A DNA stretch of 41,062 nt, from positions 1 to 41,062 of IMG/VR virus record IMGVR_UViG_3300048589_001656, one strand, 5' to 3'. Below the pieces are notes generated by a model that was not told the DNA's origin, did not search any database, and saw only the letters and a program-made list of their open reading frames with translations. Below, in pieces: positions 1 through 6,569 of the stretch. Numbering within the stretch: position 1 is the first letter of the stretch; the number at the start of each line of letters is the position of its first letter. A program made the position numbers and the translations under genes. This DNA comes from a virus.

Positions 1-936
1 ATGCTAACGCGGTTCGGGTACTACCTGGCCCGAAAGAATCTGGCTGCCACAACACAGAGGCATTACAAGCAAGCGGTGACTACTTACCTGTCTCGCTTTT
101 CTGCGCTCACCGATGCCAATACCGAAAAGTATTTGTTTGAAGTTCTGCAATCGTCTACCCCTGCCAATCACAATAGGCACTTGAAGGCATTGAAGCACGC
201 GTACGAGTGTTTTGAGCTGCCATTCCCCTCATATATACGCAAACTCGCTGAAAAGCCGCAACCGCGCATCTCAATCACTGATGAGGAAATCGAGGCCGTG
301 ATAGCTGTCTGCCCACCACCGAACCGTTATGGCGTGTTCTTCTCAATCCTTAGTTATACGGGAGCGCGTCCGGCGGAGATTTTAGCCCTTCGAGTGGAAG
401 ACGTTGACGAGTCGGCACACCTCTTGTATATCCGCGAGTCAAAGACAGGATCCCGTGAGATACCCATTCTCGAGCCATTACAAGACATTCTCTATCCCTA
501 TTGCCAGAGTGTCACAGGTAAGCTATTCCCGTTCTCTTCTACCGCCTATCTCGACAATTGGTGGCATAGACTAGCTACACTTGGCATCACCAAGCACGTC
601 AAGCCGTATGCAATGCGTAGATCGTTTATAACCAAGACTCTTTCCCAGGGGGGATCATTGTTTGCAGTCCAAGATATTGTGGGCCACCGTAAGTCAGAGA
701 CGACACGCGCTTATTATCATGGTAACGTTGACTTAATGAGGGAAGCTGCACAGTTGTTGCCCCTGGCAGCGAAATCTATGAACCCATGGATCACGGTTCA
801 ACAAATACTAAGTCTGGTAAGAAAACATCTATCTAAGCGCGATGATGTGTTGGTGGATATAAATGAGTCGAATGATGAGGTGATTATTAGGATTAGGCGC
901 AAGGTTATAGGACAGAGTAAGAAAGATAGCGCATAG
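1..936 (+). CDS. int: Tyrosine recombinase (phage integrase)
   Basis: A 311-residue site-specific recombinase of the lambda-integrase family, which cuts and rejoins attP and attB through a covalent phosphotyrosine. The N-terminal part (about residues 1-80) has the core-binding SAM-like look (TTQRHYKQAVTTYL). The catalytic part shows R123 in GARPAE, K148 in ESKTGSREIPI, R206 in PYAMRRSF, H229 in VGHR and the nucleophile Y238 in TTRAYYH. The usual box II histidine is replaced by Y203. It is one of only three rightward genes and converges with the HNH gene, with two bases between the stops. It starts at base 1, so its promoter and any nearby attP lie outside the window. It marks the phage as temperate. 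Confidence 0.93.
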   Translation: MLTRFGYYLARKNLAATTQRHYKQAVTTYLSRFSALTDANTEKYLFEVLQSSTPANHNRHLKALKHAYECFELPFPSYIRKLAEKPQPRISITDEEIEAVIAVCPPPNRYGVFFSILSYTGARPAEILALRVEDVDESAHLLYIRESKTGSREIPILEPLQDILYPYCQSVTGKLFPFSSTAYLDNWWHRLATLGITKHVKPYAMRRSFITKTLSQGGSLFAVQDIVGHRKSETTRAYYHGNVDLMREAAQLLPLAAKSMNPWITVQQILSLVRKHLSKRDDVLVDINESNDEVIIRIRRKVIGQSKKDSA

Positions 937-938
937 GC

Positions 939-1478
939 TTATAAGTCATCACGTCCATAGTCTTTTTTCTGCGCCCTGCTTAGTGGAAACTTCCATCCCT
1001 CTTTACGGGCTTTGGTGTTTTGCTTTTGGGCTTGTACTCCCAGGATACGATCATACTCAGTATTCCAGTAAACCTCTCGGTTTTCCAGCTTCTCTTGGCG
1101 TTGGTCGAATAATTGGTGAAAGGTATCAATGCCCTTGGCCTTGTCCTCTTGGTAGTGGCTCATAGCCTCTTTGACATCAGGGTGAATATACTCTCGGTGA
1201 AAGGTCTTGCATAACGAGGCAATATTTTCGGGTACATCTGGGTCTAGGTTGACCACCAAAGCATAGCGTTGTGGAATGATATGGTGGCGTTCAATTCCCT
1301 GTGGTTCGCTACACTCATGTGGTATATGAGCCAGTCGTGCCAAACAATGCTTCTCATCCCTAATATCGATAGCTTTAGCTTGACCCTTGGTCAAAGCCAT
1401 TAAGTTGAATAGCTCTGGAGTCTGACTCACTATCTCTGGCGCAACATAGCCAATAATAGGTGGCAATTCAATCTTCAT
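939..1478 (-). CDS. HNH-type endonuclease-like protein
   Basis: A 179-residue protein whose centre reads IERHHIIPQRYALVVNLDPD, then PENIASLCKTFHREYIHPD. This is the HNH pattern: a histidine pair in the first strand, an Asn in ENIASLC, and a last His in HREYIH. Such metal-dependent nucleases nick or cut DNA and in phages act in packaging or as homing enzymes. It is the last gene of the leftward lysis operon and overlaps its upstream neighbour by 11 bases, which suggests translational coupling. The single CxxxxxxxC pattern (CLARLAHIPHEC) is not enough to claim a zinc site. Its distance from the terminase genes makes a packaging role uncertain. Confidence 0.7.
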   Translation of the reverse strand: MKIELPPIIGYVAPEIVSQTPELFNLMALTKGQAKAIDIRDEKHCLARLAHIPHECSEPQGIERHHIIPQRYALVVNLDPDVPENIASLCKTFHREYIHPDVKEAMSHYQEDKAKGIDTFHQLFDQRQEKLENREVYWNTEYDRILGVQAQKQNTKARKEGWKFPLSRAQKKDYGRDDL

Positions 1479-1719
1479 CTCTATCCCACCAGGCGTGTAG
1501 TTCTGCGATAAATGAGTTGTCGGGGTGGTGCAATATCACTGCGTCTTGGTTGTCTCTCACGATTGAAAGCGTGACTGCTTGGGCCAAAAATGCGTCTGTT
1601 AGGCCTGTGTAATCGGTATCAAACACGATGCGTGCTTGGTGATCTCCCAGATACACACCCACCTGCAAACCATCGGGTGGTATCGTGTCATCGGGTGATA
1701 AGAATACCTCTGGTGTCAT
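1468..1719 (-). CDS. Hypothetical protein, 83 aa
   Basis: Not recognised. I chose the ATG at 1719 because GGGGAGAAC stands directly before it; a longer reading from 1737 would start upstream of that ribosome site. The protein is acidic (DDTIPPDG, DRDED at the end), with short beta-like stretches (LQVGVYLGD, ARIVFDTDYTG) and a soluble character. It overlaps the preceding gene by four bases (ATGA) and the HNH gene by 11, so it belongs to the same translationally coupled leftward operon. Confidence 0.65.
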   Translation of the reverse strand: MTPEVFLSPDDTIPPDGLQVGVYLGDHQARIVFDTDYTGLTDAFLAQAVTLSIVRDNQDAVILHHPDNSFIAELHAWWDRDED

Positions 1720-1955
1720 GTTCTCCCCTGCAGCCAATCTAATAATGCGGTGGTCAATCCTGACTGGTCAAATCCGCTTTCCTCGAGCCAATTATTGAAG
1801 CGTCTAAACCCATCTCGTTGCATCTGTGCATCAGGGTTTTTCTCACTCTCAAGCCACAGATCGATCTCTTGCCTCGCCTCGTTGCCTGCCTCATAGATGG
1901 TTATGAATTGATTAAAGGTTTCTTGTGGTGCGTTAAAACGTGGTGTTTCACTCAT
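1716..1955 (-). CDS. Hypothetical protein, 79 aa
   Basis: Not recognised. The start is the ATG at 1955, which overlaps the end of the upstream gene (ATGAGTGA), so translation is probably coupled; no good separate ribosome site is visible. The product is acidic and mostly helical by appearance (QFITIYEAGNEARQEIDLWLESE, FNNWLEESGF), with no membrane segment or cysteine motif. It lies within the string of small accessory genes between the lysis genes and the HNH gene. Confidence 0.6.
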   Translation of the reverse strand: MSETPRFNAPQETFNQFITIYEAGNEARQEIDLWLESEKNPDAQMQRDGFRRFNNWLEESGFDQSGLTTALLDWLQGRT

Positions 1956-2250
1956 AGTCGTTAAGGTCTGGTGTTTGATAAATGCCCAAGTTACCCTTAA
2001 TAGCCTCAAGTCGAGCTAGAGCAAAGTCGGCTAGGTATTGTTCTTCTTGGTCTGGTGCTGGCTTATACAAGCGGTCCAGTTCGTCAGAGTGCCTCCAGGC
2101 CAGGTCCACAGCCAAGTCAATGTTTCTGGGTGTCGGGAATTGCAAAGCGGTATAGGCAGCACGATCAACTCGATCTCGCAATTGAAGCTGGTCAACGTAC
2201 TCTTTGGCCTCAACAAACGCACCGCATTTAATGAGAAAGTCTTTACTCAT
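1948..2250 (-). CDS. Hypothetical protein, 100 aa
   Basis: Not recognised. The frame is open for 156 codons, but the likely start is the ATG at 2250 (MSKDFLIKCG), which overlaps the stop of the MazG-like gene (ATGAGTAA); the longer N-terminus would lie entirely inside that gene. The product is helical and acidic (DLAVDLAWRHSDELDRLYKPA, EEQYLADFALARLEAIKG). Its position straight after a MazG-like protein suggests a coupled small accessory function, but no role can be assigned. Confidence 0.6.
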   Translation of the reverse strand: MSKDFLIKCGAFVEAKEYVDQLQLRDRVDRAAYTALQFPTPRNIDLAVDLAWRHSDELDRLYKPAPDQEEQYLADFALARLEAIKGNLGIYQTPDLNDYE

Positions 2251-2638
2251 CTCGAATCCAATCTGCCTCGTGTAAACCCAAGTTCCACCAGTGACGAGCA
2301 ACAGTGATGGCTTGTGAGGTATCCCAACCGTTTCTAAAAAATGCTTCATCGTACTTGGTGTAGTTGGTAGCCATTTTCTCCATAACGAGGTTATCGACAT
2401 CTTCGGGAGTGAGTCCAAGGTGGTCAGCCAGTCTACCCATCAGTGAATGAGCAAAGATGGTTACGTCTATGGTTTCCAGCAATAAGTCTCTAGGAGTTTC
2501 GTGCAAGTACGCTTCGACTGCCTCATTGAGTTCACCCTGCATACGCTCTAGTGAGTGGGCTACAGTGTTAAAGCGGTCAAGTCCTCGCTCTTGTTCAAAG
2601 TGTTGTTGCATACGGATTAACTCTGATGTTGAAGGCAT
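2243..2638 (-). CDS. MazG-like nucleotide pyrophosphohydrolase-type protein
   Basis: A 131-residue all-helical protein with the MazG/dUTPase-like four-helix pattern: an acidic pair in GELNEAVEAYL (about residues 35-45), a second acidic helix LLLETIDVTIFAHSLM (about 52-67), and a Lys/Asn/Tyr stretch KMATNYTKY (about 88-96). Enzymes of this fold hydrolyse nucleoside triphosphates or (p)ppGpp-like nucleotides, and phages use them to shape the nucleotide pool or host signalling. The second metal-binding helix has D rather than the classical ExxD pair, so activity is not certain. It has a good ribosome site (GAGGAAA) and lies in the late lysis operon. Confidence 0.6.
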   Translation of the reverse strand: MPSTSELIRMQQHFEQERGLDRFNTVAHSLERMQGELNEAVEAYLHETPRDLLLETIDVTIFAHSLMGRLADHLGLTPEDVDNLVMEKMATNYTKYDEAFFRNGWDTSQAITVARHWWNLGLHEADWIRDE

Positions 2639-2641
2639 GGG

Positions 2642-2722
2642 TTATTTCCTCACCCATAAAGCCACAGCAATCATGGCGGTAATGATTGAGCAAACAGTTC
2701 TCACCACTTCAAGTTTTTTCAT
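2642..2722 (-). CDS. Single-span membrane micropeptide, 26 aa
   Basis: A very short reading frame, MKKLEVVRTVCSIITAMIAV plus six further residues. It has a positively charged N-terminus, one hydrophobic span (about residues 9-23) and a C-terminal ALWVRK. The ATG overlaps the stop of the upstream gene (ATGA), with CTCCG just before it. The next gene begins three bases after its stop, so it fills the gap in the operon exactly. That fit and the membrane-like composition argue that it is translated. A lysis-related or inhibitor role is possible given the nearby lysis genes, but this is inference. Confidence 0.5.
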   Translation of the reverse strand: MKKLEVVRTVCSIITAMIAVALWVRK

Positions 2723-2949
2723 CGGAGGTTATCAATCATCTCTTGAAGATTGCCTCGCACATCTTTAATGAAAATCGTGAGATCAACGGGTTCGTATGTA
2801 CCGTAGTCAGGTAGTAACGGGTCTGCAAACTCTTTGGCAAGATCAAAGTGGGCTTGAGGGTTCATGCCCACATGAAGAAAGTAGACTAACGGGTCAATGG
2901 CGGTGAAGTCAGGGCTTGAGGGCATGACTCCCTTGTGTTCAGTAGACAT
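2719..2949 (-). CDS. Hypothetical protein, 76 aa
   Basis: Not recognised. The start is the ATG at 2949, eight bases after a strong GGAGGAAATAGA site; in-frame codons further upstream have no such site. The product (MSTEHKGVMPSSPDF...) is acidic, with a mixed helix pattern (AHFDLAKEFADP, TIFIKDVRGNLQEMIDNL) and no membrane span. It follows a 66-base gap after the preceding gene and overlaps the 26-residue membrane peptide by four bases. Confidence 0.6.
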   Translation of the reverse strand: MSTEHKGVMPSSPDFTAIDPLVYFLHVGMNPQAHFDLAKEFADPLLPDYGTYEPVDLTIFIKDVRGNLQEMIDNLR

Positions 2950-3015
2950 TCTATTTCCTCCTGCTTGGTGGCCCAAAACTCAAAGCCAAGGGCCAAGTCT
3001 ATATATGCCCAAAAA

Positions 3016-3234
3016 TCATTCCTGATCTCTGGTGATAGGTTCTCCAGCTCGCAAGTTAGCAAGTACCTGCTCAAAGTTGGGGTTCTCTCGGTGGGTGATA
3101 GCCACAAGTTCTCCGTTGTCATAGATTTCCACATCATTACTCCATTGTTCCCAGAGCAAGCGTTGTTGGTTTTCCAGTAGGGTTGGTACGGTTGACCGCT
3201 GTTCGGGATGGAGTTTTCGGCGTTTAATTTCCAT
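3016..3234 (-). CDS. Hypothetical protein, 72 aa
   Basis: Not recognised. The ATG at 3234 overlaps the end of the upstream holin-like gene by 11 bases, which points to coupled translation. The N-terminus is basic (MEIKRRKLHPEQR), the middle is helical (LLENQQRLLWEQW), and it then has a short beta-like stretch with charged turns (DVEIYDNGELVAITHREN). There is no membrane segment. A second open frame overlaps its end (2886-3062) but has no convincing start. Confidence 0.55.
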   Translation of the reverse strand: MEIKRRKLHPEQRSTVPTLLENQQRLLWEQWSNDVEIYDNGELVAITHRENPNFEQVLANLRAGEPITRDQE

Positions 3235-3430
3235 TGGTGGCAATGAACTTTCGCACTAAATCAACCAAGGCATTAAGCAACCACAGGTACACGATGTTGG
3301 CGATTTGTTGGTAATCAGAGCCATTTTGTAAATTGATTAAAATAAGCAAGACCGCTGGTGCTAGAAAGATTGCAGCGTTTCGTGCTACTTTTTTGTAATC
3401 AATAGCGATAACTCGTTGCTTGAGTTCCAT
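3224..3430 (-). CDS. Putative holin (68 aa, small membrane protein)
   Basis: A 68-residue protein with a basic N-terminus (MELKQRVIAIDYKKVARN), a hydrophobic span AAIFLAPAVLLILINLQ (about residues 19-35) and a second amphipathic or hydrophobic segment IANIVYLWLLNALVDLVRKF (about 43-62). This size, two-span plan and position directly behind a CHAP endolysin are typical of phage holins, which open the cytoplasmic membrane at lysis. The stop of the endolysin gene and this start are three bases apart. It could also be a small antiholin, since a second XhlA-like candidate lies on the other side of the endolysin. Confidence 0.6.
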   Translation of the reverse strand: MELKQRVIAIDYKKVARNAAIFLAPAVLLILINLQNGSDYQQIANIVYLWLLNALVDLVRKFIATNGN

Positions 3431-3432
3431 AG

Positions 3433-4317
3433 TTAAACTCCTAAATAATTTCTTAATCTGCGAACGATCTCTCGGATGATTTGCTTCAAAGATGCACCTG
3501 CCAACTGGTCAGAGTGAGCCATGAGTGCTTTGAGTACGGCAATCTCACTGCGCAAGTTCTCCTCTTGCTCCTTGGAGTGAAGCTGTAGCTCGGCATATTG
3601 CCTCTGTATGCTGTCCAGTGCGTCTAGGTCGGCATCTACCTTAGTGAGTGCTGCCTTGATCTGTTCCATTTCCTGAACCGTATTAAGAGCCTTAGAACAC
3701 GCCACAATCAACTCATTGAGTGACTTGCGTGCTTCTTCGGCTGCTGATTTGTAGCCAGTGATCTCATTGTTTTTGTTTTCAAGCTCGGTTTTGTGGTCTT
3801 TGATGAGTTGCTCGACTTGTGCTGCTGACGTGTAGCCCATACGGTTAAACTCATCAAACTTACTGGCCTTGCCAACTAATTCCTCAAATACTTTCTGCTC
3901 AATAGTGATCGTAGACATAGACTCCTTCTTTGGCCTCATCCAGCCAATTACATTTCGATAATTGTGTTGAACCGTCTTGCAGGGCGAACCTGTGGGATAG
4001 TTTTGATCGAATGACGTGAATAGCGAGGTGCTGCCTTGTAAAAAGATTGAGATATGGCCCACACCATCGGCTGATTTGAAGATCACAAGATCGCCCTTTT
4101 CAGGTACGCCAGATGGGGTGTTTTCAATGTAGTTCCACTGACTACCAGCTTTCTTGGGAAAGTCTTGAGCGTTTGTGCCGATGATGGGTGTTAAGCCTAA
4201 GACATCTACAATGTATTGGTTCGCCAAGTCGACACACTGATACTTAGCATTCGGGTCAAACGAGTGATATTCAACAAACTTGCCTTGGTACTTGGTGATG
4301 AATTGATTGAGGGTCAT
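3433..4317 (-). CDS. CHAP-domain endolysin with C-terminal coiled coil
   Basis: A 294-residue lysis enzyme. The N-terminal half is a CHAP amidase/endopeptidase: the cysteine nucleophile C28 in AKYQCVDLANQYI, the histidine H88 in GDLVIFKSADGVGHISIF, and an acidic/amide partner in SFDQNYP (about 102-108). CHAP enzymes cut peptidoglycan amide bonds. After residue 130 no known wall-binding domain is seen. Instead there is a long helical coiled-coil stretch (about 135-265; KTELENKNNEITGYKSAAEE) and a basic amphipathic tail (LKQIIREIVRRLRNYLGV) of the kind that can disturb membranes. There is no signal peptide, so release needs the flanking holin candidates. The start overlaps the preceding gene by four bases. 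Confidence 0.85.
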   Translation of the reverse strand: MTLNQFITKYQGKFVEYHSFDPNAKYQCVDLANQYIVDVLGLTPIIGTNAQDFPKKAGSQWNYIENTPSGVPEKGDLVIFKSADGVGHISIFLQGSTSLFTSFDQNYPTGSPCKTVQHNYRNVIGWMRPKKESMSTITIEQKVFEELVGKASKFDEFNRMGYTSAAQVEQLIKDHKTELENKNNEITGYKSAAEEARKSLNELIVACSKALNTVQEMEQIKAALTKVDADLDALDSIQRQYAELQLHSKEQEENLRSEIAVLKALMAHSDQLAGASLKQIIREIVRRLRNYLGV

Positions 4318-4604
4318 AGCTTAATCCAGCTACTCAACGCGTCTCTAAGGAATGAAATAATGAGTGAGGCGACTACACCACCAAGGGTGCTGGCCATGCC
4401 TAAGTACGCTATAAACTTGGTGTTAAACTTTTCCAATCTTTCAAGACGATCTTCGTGTTCACCCATTTCACGCATGAGGCCCTGGTGTTCATTGGTTGGA
4501 ATTGCGGTCTTTTTAAGAAAGTCCATGTCACGCTGGATTTGAATAACTCTTTCATCGAGTCTGACTAATAGTTCTTTTTGGTTGAGGTTTTCGGAGTTTT
4601 GCAT
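4314..4604 (-). CDS. XhlA-like holin/lysis accessory protein
   Basis: A 96-residue protein with an N-terminal charged coiled coil (LLVRLDERVIQIQRDMDFLKK, then EHEDRLERLEKFNTK) followed by one hydrophobic span near the C-terminus (IAYLGMASTLGGVVASLIISFL, about residues 66-87). This plan of coiled coil, then membrane helix, then a short tail matches the XhlA family, which works with a small holin and an endolysin in host lysis. It is followed at once by the endolysin gene (ATGA overlap) and then the 68-residue holin candidate, giving a complete lysis cassette. The ribosome site is AAGGACTCGTT before ATG. Confidence 0.65.
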   Translation of the reverse strand: MQNSENLNQKELLVRLDERVIQIQRDMDFLKKTAIPTNEHQGLMREMGEHEDRLERLEKFNTKFIAYLGMASTLGGVVASLIISFLRDALSSWIKL

Positions 4605-4613
4605 AACGAGTCC

Positions 4614-5729
4614 TTAGTATTGAGCGAAAAAGAGTGCGCCAACTCCACCACTTGTTAGTGAGGCATCCTGAGTCACATCAAGTGTTGGTGTCGTTGTGCC
4701 TGTGTATGAGGTAAGGTAATCAAGATGAATGCGACCAACTGAACCAGTACCACCGTTTCCACCAGGTGAAGTTCCTCCAGCTCCAGCCGATGCAGTTATT
4801 TTTGTTGTTCCGAGAGTGGCTGTTTGGGCTTTTAGTAAACATGAGCCACCAGCCCCTCCTCCAGATGCTCGGTTTGGCCCGCCTGTTCCTGCTTGTCCTG
4901 ATAATGATATTGCTCCAGTAATCTCTGCTAATGTTTTCGTTATTATTATGACTATGCCACCGCCAATACCACCAGTTCCTTGTCCTGTTGAGAAACCAGC
5001 ACCACTTCCACCGCCTCCACCCAAATTCATATTTACTAATGAGGCTGTTCCGACTTGATTGCCTCCAGCTCCTTCTTGGCCTGTTGTCGCTCCAGGTGAA
5101 CCAGCTAAAGCGTTCCCACCACCACCACCATGACCACCAGCTTCACCACCTCCACCACCATTACCATTTGCGGTTTTTTGAATTGTTGAAGCTCCAGTGG
5201 TTCCCTCACCAGCATAACCATCTCCAGATGAAACAGATTGACCACCAACAAAACCTTTGTTGCTCCCAACAAGGTTTCCCGTTATCGTGGTTATCCCATT
5301 ACACAAGAAAGCAATAATGCCTCCCACGTTGCCATTCCAGGCCTTAGCGGTTAAGATGTGTCCTGAGTTTTGAGTAAATGAGGAATACTGTTTAAGTTGA
5401 ATAACCTGAGCTTGTGATGCTCCTGAGTCGGTGTAGGTATTTTTGAGTGGGCTAACGGTTGTGATTGTTCCTGCAACATATGAAGCAATCTGGTTAAGCT
5501 CCCAATTACCTGCTCCAGTTCCTCTTGATTGATGAATAAGTATCGGCTCGCCATTGGCAAACGAGGCGTTAGTAGCTGAGAGCGAGGTGGTGTCAACCGT
5601 ACCAGAACATGATGAGTCTACAGGCGCATCGGTAGCGTTTCCACTGCTTGAGTATGCTCCGTCAGAGCCGTCGCCATACTTGAGCCACCATGCAGTTGTG
5701 TCATCTGATCTAAATTGTGTAGAAGCCAT
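4614..5729 (-). CDS. Glycine-rich tail fibre/structural protein
   Basis: A 371-residue protein. The first 140 residues look like a beta-rich virion domain (MASTQFRSDDTTAWWLKYGD...). The middle (about residues 185-265) is extremely rich in glycine (GGGGGEAGGHGGGGGNALAG, then LGGGGGSGAGFSTGQGTGGI). The C-terminal part is beta-like again (SVGRIHLDYLTSYTGTTTPT). Glycine-rich polyglycine-II-like bundles occur in phage adhesin tips, which supports a receptor-binding or fibre role; this is inference from composition. The start overlaps the stop of the preceding tail gene (TAATG). The complementary strand of the Gly tract is Pro/His-rich and is a shadow. Confidence 0.6.
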   Translation of the reverse strand: MASTQFRSDDTTAWWLKYGDGSDGAYSSSGNATDAPVDSSCSGTVDTTSLSATNASFANGEPILIHQSRGTGAGNWELNQIASYVAGTITTVSPLKNTYTDSGASQAQVIQLKQYSSFTQNSGHILTAKAWNGNVGGIIAFLCNGITTITGNLVGSNKGFVGGQSVSSGDGYAGEGTTGASTIQKTANGNGGGGGEAGGHGGGGGNALAGSPGATTGQEGAGGNQVGTASLVNMNLGGGGGSGAGFSTGQGTGGIGGGIVIIITKTLAEITGAISLSGQAGTGGPNRASGGGAGGSCLLKAQTATLGTTKITASAGAGGTSPGGNGGTGSVGRIHLDYLTSYTGTTTPTLDVTQDASLTSGGVGALFFAQY

Positions 5730-6478
5730 TATGCAAACTTACTTACTAATCCGTAATATGTGCCACCCACATAAGTGACGACGACTATGTTCATCTTGTC
5801 TGCTGTCGTGGTATATAGACTTGTGCCCCATGTCGCACCATCAGCCCAGGTTATGGAATCTGCCCAAGTGATCGTGTTAGTTCCCGATCCGTCTTGGAGC
5901 ATGTAGAGGGTGAGGGTTTGACCCTCTGCGGCATTGCTAAAGGTGATGGTCAGGTTCTCATCCAGGGTCATCTTCTGGCGGTCGCCATTATTCCAGTTGA
6001 CAGTCTCGGTTGCACCCACGGTTCCGAGGTCTTTAATACCGGAGATATCAGGGAATTGACTTGATCCTGCTATCACGTTGGTGGTAACTGACGTGGGGGT
6101 GATTGCCCCGTGTGTGCCGTCTGCGTCATGCTCGACTAATCCGCCATAACCTGTGTAGTAGCTTGATGCCCACACTTCAAAGTAGTCATCTGCCACATAT
6201 GCCTGTGCGCCGCTGTCTGATCCAGTGATTCCCCTGTCATCAGTGTCAGAGAAGGTGATGGTATTGCCTGAAACATTGGTCCAGTGGACAAACTCTACTG
6301 ATCCAGCTACGAGGTCACCATTTGAGTCTTTTTTGAAGAATTGACCAATACCCTCGGTTGGCAGTCCAGAGGTAGAGTCAAGCGTGACCGTGAGCGCGTC
6401 AGTGGCTACGGTGCTTGAAGCAATTTGCGTGGAAAATCCATCGGGAGGTAAGGGTAAGAATTTGGATATGGTGGACAT
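5729..6478 (-). CDS. Tail/fibre structural protein, 249 aa
   Basis: First gene of the leftward lysis operon, with an excellent ribosome site (AAAGGAGTATCTC) right after the regulatory leader at 6498-6568. The product is rich in Ser, Thr, Gly and aromatic residues, with repeated short beta strands (VTLDSTSGLPTEGIGQFF, ENLTITFSNAAEGQTLTLYM). The last 110 residues, with GQTLTLYMLQDGSGTNTITW, look like the beta-prism-like ends seen in many phage fibre and minor tail proteins. No enzymatic motif is seen. It overlaps the Gly-rich fibre gene by one base and probably assembles with it. Confidence 0.6.
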   Translation of the reverse strand: MSTISKFLPLPPDGFSTQIASSTVATDALTVTLDSTSGLPTEGIGQFFKKDSNGDLVAGSVEFVHWTNVSGNTITFSDTDDRGITGSDSGAQAYVADDYFEVWASSYYTGYGGLVEHDADGTHGAITPTSVTTNVIAGSSQFPDISGIKDLGTVGATETVNWNNGDRQKMTLDENLTITFSNAAEGQTLTLYMLQDGSGTNTITWADSITWADGATWGTSLYTTTADKMNIVVVTYVGGTYYGLVSKFA

Positions 6479-6497
6479 GAGATACTCCTTTTTTCAC

Positions 6498-6530
6498 AAA
6501 AAAAACGACATCCGGGGAACCCGAATGCCG
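6498..6530 (-). terminator. Intrinsic terminator of leader cassette A
   Basis: On the minus strand an 11-bp stem (CGGCATTCGGG paired with CCCGGATGTCG, loop UUC) is followed by eight U (complement of 6498-6505). Two of the pairs are G-U on the minus strand and would be A-C mismatches on the plus strand, which fixes the orientation. It lies between a promoter-like -10 box and the ribosome site of the 249-residue tail gene. Confidence 0.85.
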
Positions 6531-6568
6531 TAAGTCTTTTACAGCTAGTTATTGCCTCTATTATATCA
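6528..6568 (-). promoter_or_regulatory. Late leader cassette A: extended -10 and AAGAC hairpin
   Basis: TGATATAAT (6560-6568) lies just after the TAA stop of the 1297-residue gene. Fifteen bases on is the hairpin CTGTAA-AAGAC-TTACGG (6528-6544), whose last three bases are also the first three of the terminator stem. No -35 box is seen at the proper spacing, so the extended TG motif or a phage factor must help. It controls the fibre and lysis operon. Confidence 0.7.
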
Positions 6569-6569
6569 C

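Noticed and set aside
2886-3137. Possible minus-strand protein containing FWAYIDLALGFEFWATKQ
   Set aside because: It looks protein-like, but no start codon with a ribosome site exists, and it overlaps both neighbours heavily, so it was left out.
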